This document shows, piece by piece, positions 23,134-33,299 of a stretch of DNA of 48,514 nt (positions within the stretch are counted from its first letter, which is position 1; every line of letters starts with the position of its first letter). This stretch comes from Phoronis australis (Eukaryota > Phoronida > Phoronidae), in contig NMRA01000325.1 of NCBI GenBank assembly GCA_002633005.1, forward strand, positions 457,331-505,844, written 5' to 3'. The translations under genes and the position numbers were made by a program. The notes beneath the pieces are model-generated. The model was not told where the DNA came from, made no database searches, and saw nothing but the letters and a program-made list of their open reading frames with translations.

Positions 23134-23911
23134 TATAATTTATAAATTATATTCAATGTCTTTTAAAACTACTTATGATTTCAAGTTATGTACACTGCAG
23201 TTTAAACTATTACATAGAATACTTGTAACCAACTCTTTTCTTAGAAAAATTAACCTGGTGGACTCTGATGTATGTACTTTCTGTCATTCACAAAGTGAAA
23301 CAGTGGATCACATCTTTTTCGAATGCAATAATGTAAAAACATTGATAGGAGAATTACGCATTTGGGTGTTGTTGGTAAAAGGTATAAATATGGTTATTGA
23401 CAAAAAAACAATGTTTTTTGGGATGCCCATAAGTAATGAAAATAAAGTTTTAAATTGGATACTTTTGCAATTAAAACATTTTATTTACCTATCCAGGTGT
23501 AAAAAAGTAATCCCCAGTTTCTGTCAGTTCCTTAAGATATTAGAAAGAGAATTTTATATTCAAAGAAGGATTTTATTAAATAATGGTAATTTAGATGAAT
23601 ACCATGTAACCTGGAGAAACTGGTTAACCATAACTTTTGCCTGACAACATCCTACTAAGAGTAGGTTGCGGGGGGGCGGGTGCGTGTGTATGTTAAGGGT
23701 GAGAATGGCTTGATTTTTTTTCTTACATATCTGTATTTCTGTTCTGTATACCAAATTGTGATACTTGACGATAATTTGTTGCAACTAATGTACTTGTATA
23801 CTGTATTGTTTATTGTGTCGTGTAAATTGTAAATACCCATGCTAGAGAAAATAAAAATACTAAAAAAAAAATACCCATGCTAGAGAAAATAAAAATACTA
23901 AAAAAAAAAAA
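23134..23911 (+). mobile_element. 5'-truncated L1-like LINE insertion with 13-bp TSD
   Basis: The open frame here, which ends at 23644, carries the ORF2 C-terminus: CTLQFKLLHRILVTNSFL, then the zinc-binding CTFCHSQSETVDHIFFEC, then a WRNW-type end. The 3' end is A-rich, with a 38-bp tail unit (ATACCCATGCTAGAGAAAAT and an A tract) present twice (23833-23870 and 23871 onward). AAGATAATTTGAA occurs at 23121-23133 and again at 23912-23924, a perfect 13-bp target-site duplication, so the insertion is 778 bp and severely 5'-truncated. The frame upstream of 23134 is flanking DNA. Confidence 0.85.
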
Positions 23912-24051
23912 AAGATAATTTGAAGTAACTAAGATTCATTTTTGTAATTGTGTACTGTTTACACATAGATTATTACGATAAAGGTTCATAGCGTTAAAAT
24001 TCGTTTTTCTTTACCTAGGTCTGGAATATCTCATTATGTGTGCATATATAA

Positions 24052-24052
<1 letters not shown>

Positions 24053-24098
<46 letters not shown>

Positions 24099-24117
24099 CG
24101 TGTGCGTGTGTGTGTGA
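24053..24117. repeat. (TG)n microsatellite
   Basis: A run of TG dinucleotides with a CGCG-containing interruption near 24090-24105. The open frame across it is an artefact of the repeat. Confidence 0.95.
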
Positions 24118-24664
24118 CCAAACAAAGACCGGAATACAATTGGCCTATTTTCATCGGAATGTTCGCCACTTTTTTGTTTAAAAAACCAAAACCAATTTCA
24201 AAAAAATATGATCAAAAAATTGTTTTAAGTATGACTTTTATTTTTGTTGAAGGTATTCAAAAGGATAACTTATTTTTTGGTTTTATCTGTTACAAGATCA
24301 CTTTCAATCAAATAACAACTTACCCCAGTATGCCACAACATACCCCGGTGCAGGTAACAACATTCTCCGGCATTGGAGTAAAACGTTACAGTACGGTCAC
24401 CTGATTGAAGTATTGAACTAGACCACTGAACCTTTAATGAATAACTATTCTTTGTAGAATATGGAGAAGAGCACGACCCACGATATTCTTTTGATATTTT
24501 TGCACAATCCCGCAAATAGAGAGTACCACTATTCTGGAATTGTAAATTTTTGCCCCGGGCTCCCCCCACTTCGCTCTTGTCTGCTTTTTCATAAAAATTA
24601 TGTCACGTAGTGCGTAGTTAAATTTGTTGTCAATACTTGTTTCTTCTAGTGAGTATTAAGACCA

Positions 24665-25272
24665 ATGGAAATACGCTTCATGGACAACCTCTCACAGCAG
24701 TTGACCACCAGGTTTTCGAAAGACAACAGGCAAGTGGAAGCTGCCTTTTCTTGTGCCATTAGTAGGATGAGGGGTGCAGAGGATCACTGGAGGATCGGAT
24801 GCACTTCTGGGGGATAGAATTACCATCACCAGATTCCTTGTAGGTGATCGACTCCCTTCTGACTATCGGCATTTTGAGCAACACGTTATGTCTTCTGTTA
24901 AATTACCAATTGCCCTGTGTAATGGTAAAAACATAAAAAGCATCAATATCTTTTGGTCTTATTTCAGTGAGAACTCCGACGCCGGGAGTTTTTGGAGAAT
25001 GCTTTAAGTCGAGAGGAGTTCCCAAGTAACTTGCGTGCCACACTCAAGCACGCAGACAGCGACATCTTCCCAAACGTCAGGGAGCTGATATTGATGGGAT
25101 ACGTGTCCCCTATTGTCTGTGCTTAGGCGTATGAAGGCACATTTGAGGATTACTATGTATGAGGAAAGGCTTGTTGGGTTTTCACTGGTGGCCATGCACT
25201 ACGAAACAACAAAAGGACTAGACACATCACTGGTAGCCAATCGCTTTGTCCAGAGCAAACCAAGGTGTGTGT
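24665..25272 (+). pseudogene. hAT-superfamily transposase remnant (ZMYM/P52rIPK-like)
   Basis: An upstream piece reads MEIRFMDNLSQQLTTRFS (from 24665). A downstream piece begins after a TCTTATTTCAG acceptor-like site (about 24970). It reads EFLENALSREEFPSNL, DSDIFPNVRELI, and then, one frame over, LRRMKAHLRITMYEERLVGF followed by VANRFVQSKPR. This is the order of the hAT C-terminal dimerisation domain, where RS-x-LRRxKxYLRxTMxEERL is diagnostic. The PVSTCxCERSFS segment is destroyed (YVSPIVCA then stop) and a frameshift follows. It is an inactive fragment. Confidence 0.75.
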
Positions 25273-25299
25273 TCTGCAAATGTATCTTGTTTATCTGAA

Positions 25300-26456
25300 C
25301 GTGCACCAAGTTTTGTCAATGAATAACGGCTAGATGCATACATGTAAAATACATGTATGAGCAACCAATAGGGGATCAAAAAGTGTCTAGGGATCAGTTT
25401 TCAAATCTGATATTTTGCATAGAGCACTGTTGGTCTCCTAACGGACCAGGCCAGCTTATTTGTGTGTATATTGACTCTCAGTGTACATCAGTGCCCGGTT
25501 ACATGTAACAGTCCCAAATAGGGACTCAACTAAGTTCCCTAAATCTGCTGCGTATTTGTGGACTTGTGAAAACACTGGTTTTCGTTTCTTATACCGTTTG
25601 AGTCTCATTACTAAGTCAATTTGAGTCTTAGCACTAAGTCAATGTTTGTTTAATTAAAACTATGTCCCCAATTATTTTGATTGATTTAAGGGCTCAGGTT
25701 TAGCTATATTATTAGAAACTGTCGATCATTTAGTTAAAGAGGAGATCATAATAAAGATAAATGATAGAAAAAATATTACGTCTGTAAGCAAAGGACACAC
25801 AAATACGCAAAAGACTTAGGGAGGTTAGTTGAGTCCCTATTTGGGATTGTTTCATGCCACCGACCACTGGTACCTCGGCGAACTGGTTTCTTGCATATCT
25901 TTTCACCATGGCGTACAGTTGCATTTCAAGTGATATATATTTATTGAAGAATACACAGAACATACAAAGATTTAATGACAAACCCAGAAATCGCGAAGTC
26001 TTATATCTGGGTTCTAGACAATTTATAGATGAAAGTAATATACATCATAGATTATAGACAACAGATTCGCAACTCCGGCATATTCTTACGAGCTGAGTTG
26101 ACCTCTCCTGACCTATCTGCTGCAGTTTCCGGTCAGTTTTAATTTGACGAGAAATACCTGCATCTACTTTACTGTCCAAAACAGCGAAAAAACATTAATT
26201 TATATTAATTTCGGTATTGAAACGCTCTTCAAAATCTTTCAATAGTAGAAGTGTTGGTATTGTGAGTACTTTTGGCAATGCTACTGGTAATTAATTTCAA
26301 AATTCAAACTTCGGTTCCGACCCTTTATGTCGTCTGCTTGCCCAATAGCAGCATAGTTATCGGACAGTTTTTGATTTACGGTTCACATAGGCCTACTGAG
26401 AAAACTACGAAAGCGTGTTTATAAATCAACATTCTCAAGTGAGCAGTTCTTCTGGG
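25300..26456. other. Non-coding stretch before the assembly gap
   Basis: AT-rich DNA with scattered frames under 85 codons on both strands and no recognisable domain. No gene is supported. Confidence 0.35.
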
Positions 26457-26851
26457 NNNNNNNNNNNNNNNNNNNNNNNNNNNNNNNNNNNNNNNNNNNN
26501 NNNNNNNNNNNNNNNNNNNNNNNNNNNNNNNNNNNNNNNNNNNNNNNNNNNNNNNNNNNNNNNNNNNNNNNNNNNNNNNNNNNNNNNNNNNNNNNNNNNN
26601 NNNNNNNNNNNNNNNNNNNNNNNNNNNNNNNNNNNNNNNNNNNNNNNNNNNNNNNNNNNNNNNNNNNNNNNNNNNNNNNNNNNNNNNNNNNNNNNNNNNN
26701 NNNNNNNNNNNNNNNNNNNNNNNNNNNNNNNNNNNNNNNNNNNNNNNNNNNNNNNNNNNNNNNNNNNNNNNNNNNNNNNNNNNNNNNNNNNNNNNNNNNN
26801 NNNNNNNNNNNNNNNNNNNNNNNNNNNNNNNNNNNNNNNNNNNNNNNNNNN
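26457..26851. other. Assembly gap (395 N)
   Basis: An unresolved run of N. Any frame drawn across it is meaningless. Its true length may differ from 395. Confidence 1.
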
Positions 26852-28950
26852 CGGATTTTGTGGTCTTCGTACACTATGGAAGCTAACGCCTCTGCATTTC
26901 GCCTGCGTAGCCGAACAACCGGCCACACAGCAACCGACCATGATTAGCAGACGACGTACTTGCCGGAAATTACACCAGATAATTGAGCCAGGTGTCGCCA
27001 GTGAGTAATGACGTAAAGGCTTGTGCGTAAGACCACAGATTTCGTCCATTGAAAGTAAACGGAGTTGGCGGTCCATGTACTATAGTCTATGTATACATAG
27101 AGGTATATGCATGAAAGTAGTATCTAATACAAGTATTCCAATATTTAAATATGCTATTACGAAGATATAAAAACATAAACCTGTACAGATATATGTATGG
27201 AAATCAGAAGCAACAATATTGATAAGCGATACATAAAACATTGCTAACGTTGCTTAAGAGGAAGATTGAGAACAAGGTCAAAGTTAGGACTACCATTCAA
27301 TAATGAAACTTTAGTAGGGATATTATTACAAGAATTGAGAGCATTTACAATTAATTGGTTTTCATTGAGTGGACGAAAGAGTGAGTCTCTCAGGTATTCG
27401 ATGAGGGGACATTTCGTTCCGTGAAAACGTTTTCAGGTGATTTGTTTTCGGATACATTTGACGTTTTTACATTGTTGCAACATACGGTAGCCCAACAGTC
27501 CACGTGATTCGGCTTAAAAAAGCGATACTTTTAAACACTTAAAAGTGTTTATTGTCGCTTTCAATAATAGGGATCACCATCGTTCGTTCGTTTTTCTCGC
27601 ATTGACAGTGAACATCTGTTTGTTTCCGGGCGTAACAGTGGCGGTCTTCGTTCCTAAGCAACTAGGGGCTGCTGTCACTCGGTCACCTGATAATCAAGTG
27701 TTGTGATTTTACTTGGCTGCGGGTGCTCCTTTTCTTGAACATTTGGTAGTTGTCAAAACCACTGCATACACACTACACTTTTTCGTATACGACTTTTCGT
27801 ATGCTAAAAATCGGTGTAGACATATGCTCCACTTAAAATTTTGCTGATGGCCTGACCCATACCCAGATGTGCACAATTTTGGTTTTACGGAATTTATGAG
27901 CCGAGTTCACGAGACGAAATCGGGAAGGGTTTAAGTCATCTCAAGAAAAATTCCAGAGACACGTTAACTGCCACAAACTCGCCAGGATGCATGAAATTTG
28001 CTGTGTTTGGCCACAAAAACAAACAATTCTCTAAACAGGAGGTTTTTTTCCTCCTCCCCGCGTCCCACCGTTCGGCTCTATGCGCCTCGGATTTGCGCGA
28101 ATCCTGAACTTCCTTACTGAAAACATAGATCCTCCTCTGCCCCCAAGAAAAACATGCCCTGGTGATTATCTTAGAGTTGGAAGCCCCGTCTGAATACATC
28201 GGTCGTGAACAAGATATTGCCAACGTACCTCGCACCGACAGCACCAGTCTCTGCTCTACTGGTGTTTCCCAGCTATGGCCAAAACACGCCATACTTACCC
28301 CGATTGATGGCAAGACAGGTGTTATGCTAGTTAATACAATTCGACATTGCGAATTTCAAAAACTGAAAACTCCCTAAAACAATTATTATATCCCTATTAT
28401 TAACTAGTCAACAAGAGCTTGCTATTTGGTTTTGCGCAATTGTTTTGTATGAAAAAGCATGGGCCTAAATTGGACATAGACGCTGGTTAACATACACTGC
28501 GCATGTGTCTAACTACGCGAATACACTAAATACTCTGCCACTTCACAGTCCATTGTACAATACAACCCGGAAATCTACACAAGAAAATATCAAATTACCA
28601 GATTAAGACGCGGTCGCAAAGCCAAATTACCCATCTGAGACTGCGAAGTCAAAACACCCAGCCGAGTTGGCACTACAAGGCCTTCCTATATAAGAGTTCT
28701 CGCGAGTCCAATGACTGATTTTTGGGTAAACGGCCAAAACGCACAAGATTCGCATAGACTTCAATTTACAACAACGGACTCTTTGTCATAGGAAGGGGTA
28801 CACGAGCACTCCAAATGAGTTGCAACAAAAGCAAAGAAGGCCTTACACGACAAGTGCTCTTTTGGTGGGAAAAAGTGATTTGTAAACAACAGCTACAAAT
28901 ACGTGGCGACGGTGCTGGGTTCCGGGACAGATTTCGAAACGAATTAAAAT
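26852..28950. other. Non-coding stretch after the gap
   Basis: Frames such as 27936-28313 (minus, 125 codons) have no recognisable family. A short palindromic TTTTAAACACTTAAAAGTGTTT lies near 27529-27550. No gene is supported. Confidence 0.35.
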
Positions 28951-28959
28951 TTACATATC

Positions 28960-29396
28960 AATGGCAGTAGTATCAACACCGAAAAGTCATCGCACGGATT
29001 TTCAGTTAACAAGTGACGATTATACCTTTGAACAAAGTGTCGACAATAACAACAAACACCGGTGATTCTTTTTGGACATCTCTCCAAGTGCTGTATTTTG
29101 ATAATCGATTCATCTTGACATGATTGTGGAAGACCACCTACTACGCTGATGCTGAATAAAGCATCGTCTGACCTTTGCTGTACACAGTGCACAGCAGCTT
29201 CAAAGAAGTGCTAAGATTTCCTGGTCAACGCATCCGCGTCAGAATGTACAAACAAGAAATTTCTGCTGTCTTTCATAGCACCAGAAGAGCAGCTAATTTC
29301 GTAGTCCCCTGGAGGAATGTCATGAGAACTGATACAGGACAGCCCGAAATATTTGGCGATAAATTTCGTACTCGTCAGGTCTTTGAATGTCCCCAA
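28960..29396 (-). pseudogene. Orphan fragment of the TIR-like domain
   Basis: Minus-strand remnants of the C-terminal domain of genes 1 and 2 can be read: IQRPDEYEIY, then KYFGLSCISSHDIPPGDYEI, GAMKDSRNFLFVHSDA, LTRKS, a stop, HFFEAAVHCVQQRSDDAL, and FSISVVGG. An internal deletion removes the segment between EIY and KYFGLS (the ESD-containing part), and a stop and frameshifts follow. No TPR region goes with it. It lies about 150 bp downstream of gene 2's stop, beyond the 3' UTR-like block, so it derives from an extra copy lost by rearrangement. Confidence 0.8.
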
Positions 29397-29549
29397 AGTG
29401 CCAATTGACTTTTTCCTAACCTGACAGTAACATGTATGGGGTCCCTTGCCCCTGTGCATTTTTATATAACCAGCACCAGCAATTATTCAGTACACTTATC
29501 AACACGCAACATCTCGAATCACCACAAGGATTGTCGGCGTATCACTAGT
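29397..29549 (-). other. Probable 3' UTR of gene 2
   Basis: Homologous to the block downstream of gene 1, with small indels. The homology stops where the orphan TIR fragment begins, which places a rearrangement breakpoint at about 29396. Confidence 0.5.
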
Positions 29550-32045
29550 TTAAGAAGTTTTGATTATACTTTTAAACAAACTGACGACAAGGTCAACAAA
29601 CTCTGGTGAGTCTTTTTGGACATCTTTCCAACAGCTGTAATCGGACACCTGGTTGAACCTGTGGGATTTCAGTAGTTGGGGAGGATTTCCTACCACGCTG
29701 ATGCTGAGTAAATCATCGACCGGCCTCTGCAGTGCACAGTGCAAAGAAGCTTCCACGAAATGCTTTGATTTTCTGGTCAACAAGCCAGCGTCAGAAAAGA
29801 CAAACAAGAAATTTCTGCTGCCTTCCATAGCACAAGAAGAGTAGCTGATTTCGTACTCCTCTGGAGGTATGTTGTTAGAACTGATACAAGACAGTCCGAA
29901 ATATTTGGTGATAATTTCAGAAAAGTGGTGAAATAGACAGTTGTCGTCGGATTCGTGACCAGTGACATAAATTTCATACTCGTCAGGTCTTTGAATATTT
30001 TTCATCCAAAACACAATCTGATAAGCTCTCTGGAAGTATTCCCTGGCTATGTCTTCCTTCCCTTTTCTCAGATTTTCCTCAGCAGCCATCACAGCAGCAT
30101 TGACCAGAATCTCTTTTTTTTCAAGAACATGCTCTTTGTGAACAGTTGTCAGTAACATCATTAGCAGATTTACGGCTTCCTCATATTCTCTCTGTGACAT
30201 AAGCAACCTGGCCTTTTCCAAGTAAGCATTGGAATCGTGTGGATCAAGCTTTAAAATTTCATCAAGGTACTCTAACGCGCGTGAATGCTGCCCGAGCAAT
30301 TGATAAAGCCGAGAAAGCTGCTTTTGTGATTCAGCGTGCCTCGGGTTTTCTGTCAGTTTTGATTGGAGAAGGTCTTGCAAACTGAGAGATGATGGACATT
30401 GGTAATCAAAAGGAAGGCTTAGTTGCACGGCGTTCTCAATGGCAAAGAAGAACATAACTATGGCATTCTCAACAGCTTCGGTTTTTTTCGTGGCATTCTC
30501 TTCTTGTCTCGCCATCTCCACATAGCAGTAACCCTGCTGCTCGTAGCAGTTGACCTTCATAAACAAACTACAAGTTTCAATCTCCAACAGCATTTTAAAA
30601 CACTGTAAAGCTTCTGCTGGACAGTTGAGCCTGCGATGTACCAACCCTTTGTGGTATTGCGCTTGTGCTGAAGTATGTTCACACAATTCACTTGCTTCCG
30701 CTAACATCTTAATTGCATGATTCAACAATGCGTTTGAAGGATCATATTCTTTTTTCAAATACTTTGGAGACCTGAGAACGTACGTAATGAACGTTTCTAC
30801 GTCATTCAGTTGGGAATACTGGGAATCCATTTCAGGGTTTCTTTTCACCGACAAATCACCCATTCTGCTCGTTAAATCTGCTGTAGCGCTAGAAAATTCA
30901 CAACCAAGATGGGATCCAGAATGATATCCAGAGTCGCTGGATGGGACCGATTCTGGGGTATACCTTTCAGGGGAAAGCCTTTGCTCCGCTGGACGACTGA
31001 ACTGATCAAAAGACAGTTTCTTTTTAACCGCTTCCCTTCTCTTCTTTTTGTTCAACGCCTCCTCGTTCCATATGTCTACGTCTAGGAGACCCAGGTGAAG
31101 AGAGTTGAATGTTGTTGGATGTATTGAGTAAGACTTCTCTAGGTATTGTCGTGCCTTCTCTAAGTTTCGGTTGTTTTTGCCTCTTCTGTAGAAGCGTCCA
31201 CATTCCTGCAGAACAGTGGGATCATCTGGGGCACGTTTAATGGCCTCTTGCATGCAGAAGCTAGTATCTACGACTCTTTCACTGGAAATGTTCAAAAGGC
31301 ACGCTTGAGCCGACTCATCCGCATTCTTGTACACTGAGGGCACGCCGGCATACGAAAAGATCATGGAACCAATTTTGGTCCAAGCCTTTGCAGCCGTTGC
31401 TTTATCAGCATCGGGACAGTCAATAACTTCTCTGAGAACCCCTACTCCTTTAATGAATGTATCGCTAGCATCAAAATGCTTATCGTCGATGTAAGATTCA
31501 GCATTCAGACATCTTTGTAGAACAACCCCGTATCTGTATTTCCATTGCCATTGTCCAGGATTGGTCGCCAACACTTGTTCGTATATTTTTTTGGCCTGGC
31601 CATGATACCTCGGCCCAAGTTTTGAATAAGAATACGCTAGTTCCGCATTCGCACTTGCAACCTGTTCTGTGTAATTTTGCTCGGTCTTGAGACGTTTAAG
31701 CTCATCAATTATTTTTTTAGCTTTCGCCAAATCCTCACTTCTTACGAGCATGTTCGCATAGTTAGCCAATGCGACAATATTTGCTGGTTCAGATTCTCTA
31801 ACTTTCTGGTTGCGTTCTGCAGCTGAAGTTAAGTTTTTTTGCCCACCGAGTTGCATTTCTAAAAATGACAGTAAATTTTCATCAGCATTTTCATTAAATG
31901 GTACTGGGTCCTCTTCACGCTGGCTCGTGATCGTTTTCTTAACCTTTAGCATCCGTTTTGCTGGACATCTTTCCAGGAGGAATGAATTTGGAAACTCTTC
32001 AAGATCTTTTAGGAGTTTCTTTTTCTGAACGTCCATTGAATCCAT
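29550..32045 (-). CDS. IFIT-like TPR protein with C-terminal TIR-like domain (gene 2)
   Basis: An intact 831-residue frame, the paralogue of gene 1, aligned almost end to end. Seen: N-terminal FPNSFLLERCPAKRM (18-32); ENLLSFLEMQLGG (56-68); TPR-type helices at about 88-120, 132-164 and 276-310; a serine-rich linker at 340-403 with DSGYHS at 371-376; more TPR helices at about 457-490 and 572-638; and the TIR-like domain at about 690-831. That domain has ESDDNCLFHHF, NNIPPEEYEI (724-733), FLFVFSDAG, Glu765 in SKHFVEASL, and CW at 805-806. Known: IFITs use TPR arrays to bind RNA and protein partners; in SARM1, plant and bacterial TIRs a helix Glu at the equivalent place is catalytic. Inferred: cytosolic immune effector or adaptor. 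The start lies 7 nt after TTTACAG; a second ATG three codons in is possible. There is no signal peptide or membrane segment. Confidence 0.85.
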   Translation of the reverse strand: MDSMDVQKKKLLKDLEEFPNSFLLERCPAKRMLKVKKTITSQREEDPVPFNENADENLLSFLEMQLGGQKNLTSAAERNQKVRESEPANIVALANYANMLVRSEDLAKAKKIIDELKRLKTEQNYTEQVASANAELAYSYSKLGPRYHGQAKKIYEQVLATNPGQWQWKYRYGVVLQRCLNAESYIDDKHFDASDTFIKGVGVLREVIDCPDADKATAAKAWTKIGSMIFSYAGVPSVYKNADESAQACLLNISSERVVDTSFCMQEAIKRAPDDPTVLQECGRFYRRGKNNRNLEKARQYLEKSYSIHPTTFNSLHLGLLDVDIWNEEALNKKKRREAVKKKLSFDQFSRPAEQRLSPERYTPESVPSSDSGYHSGSHLGCEFSSATADLTSRMGDLSVKRNPEMDSQYSQLNDVETFITYVLRSPKYLKKEYDPSNALLNHAIKMLAEASELCEHTSAQAQYHKGLVHRRLNCPAEALQCFKMLLEIETCSLFMKVNCYEQQGYCYVEMARQEENATKKTEAVENAIVMFFFAIENAVQLSLPFDYQCPSSLSLQDLLQSKLTENPRHAESQKQLSRLYQLLGQHSRALEYLDEILKLDPHDSNAYLEKARLLMSQREYEEAVNLLMMLLTTVHKEHVLEKKEILVNAAVMAAEENLRKGKEDIAREYFQRAYQIVFWMKNIQRPDEYEIYVTGHESDDNCLFHHFSEIITKYFGLSCISSNNIPPEEYEISYSSCAMEGSRNFLFVFSDAGLLTRKSKHFVEASLHCALQRPVDDLLSISVVGNPPQLLKSHRFNQVSDYSCWKDVQKDSPEFVDLVVSLFKSIIKTS

Positions 32046-32060
32046 GGTTGATCTGTAAAA
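32046..32060 (-). promoter_or_regulatory. 3' splice acceptor before gene 2 start
   Basis: On the minus strand a T-rich tract ending TTTTACAG precedes ATCAACC and then the ATG. Position and context match gene 1 and the third copy. Confidence 0.6.
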
Positions 32061-32975
32061 AAACAGTTATTATAAAATGTATGTGTTCCTGCAGACACAA
32101 TCATGCGTATTGCCAGTTATAGTATTGTTGTGTTAGTTGTACGCATTTTGAAGTACCCCCAGATGTTGGACACGTCACTTGGTACTGGCATTTAAAAGCA
32201 TTTTGCCCTCCAGTGCTACTCATTCGTATTCTGATCTGTGTGCAGTGTGAGCATGTTACAATCTTCACTGTCGTTGCTCTGAGCTTGCAAGGTTTTCATG
32301 GTGTAAGTAGTGTTCGATTTTGCTTACTTGTTATATTTCTGGTTTTTGGATTGCAATCTTACTACGTGTCCCTAGTTTTAGAATTTTCGCTCCATTTACT
32401 TTCGCCGTATTTCTTCCTTCGTGGATCATTCCAGGGCTTCGCGCGTTGTTCGCTATGACCTTGAGATTGCACGGGCTCACGGTAAATTTGCGTATAAATT
32501 ATGTTGGTTTTCCTACCTAGTATTTTGACATTAAAGGTCAAAGTTCAACTGACCTTGCCATATCGTTACCTGTGTATTGTCATGATTGGTGTAAGTAACG
32601 GTTTTTGTATATACTATCGTTACTTTTGCTTCTAGTATATTTCGTAGCAGTGACTTGTTGTTGTGTTTTGTTTGTTTCAGTTTACGGCTGGTCAATGTAC
32701 ATGGAAATCGAAAAAAAGTAAAGCGCCAGAACAGTATGGTCTCTTTGAAGTTTTTCCTTCAAACCTTCCTCGACAAAAATGAAAACAATAAGTACGTTTG
32801 TAATGCAGAGTGTGTGGACGATTGACATCACGCGCATGTTCAAGAGGCATTGAACACGTAAGCTCGTCAAAAATGTCTTTCAAACAACTCCTTAAAGAAA
32901 GTACCATGTTGCAACACCTAGTACAGAGTAACTCACTTTCCTCTGTGAGGGAATTTCCAGATAAAAAACCGAAAT
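32061..32975. other. Region upstream of gene 2
   Basis: Expected to hold the 5' intron and upstream exon or promoter of gene 2. I could not pick out a promoter or interferon-type element. Short frames on both strands have no domain signature. Confidence 0.35.
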
Positions 32976-33262
32976 TCAGGATTTAGGAATAGGTGTAAAG
33001 CGAAAATTGTAGTCACCACAAATAAAGTTTCTAATCTCCCTCCCACTGTGACTGTGTTTCCAGAAGTTGCCTACTTGACATAACATTAAAATCAGTGGAG
33101 AATTCAACTCCCAAAAGCAAGAAAAGTTCATTTTGCCATGAAAATCTGTTATGTTCAGATGTTTAGTAGTACAAATTTTTTCACCGGAGTCTTTTTTTAA
33201 ACCAATCCGAACATATTTTGTTTTCTCGATATTTGGTTTCAAACCAGAGAAAAGGCATGTTG
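32976..33262 (-). pseudogene. L1-like LINE reverse transcriptase fragment
   Basis: The minus strand reads LFSGLKPNIEKTKYVRIG, then KKDSGEKI..., and ends near FTPIPKS. FSGLKxNxxKTxxxxIG is the segment just after the FADD box in L1/Tx1-type reverse transcriptases, and TPIxK is a downstream thumb motif. No FADD box is seen upstream, and the frame stops after about 88 codons, so this is a small dead piece. It may be the same clade as the LINE at 23134. Confidence 0.6.
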
Positions 33263-33299
33263 GAGCGCAAAAAGATGAAACTTGTTCTAGAGAAGTGTG

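Noticed and set aside
24036-24404. 122-codon plus frame across the (TG)n repeat
   Set aside because: Its first part is the translated microsatellite and the rest has no recognisable domain.
26415-27076. Three open frames of 169-213 codons crossing the N run
   Set aside because: Most of each frame is N; the flanking codons show no domain, so openness is an artefact.
27936-28313. 125-codon minus frame as a gene
   Set aside because: No recognisable motif, no paralogue in the window and no supporting splice or start context.
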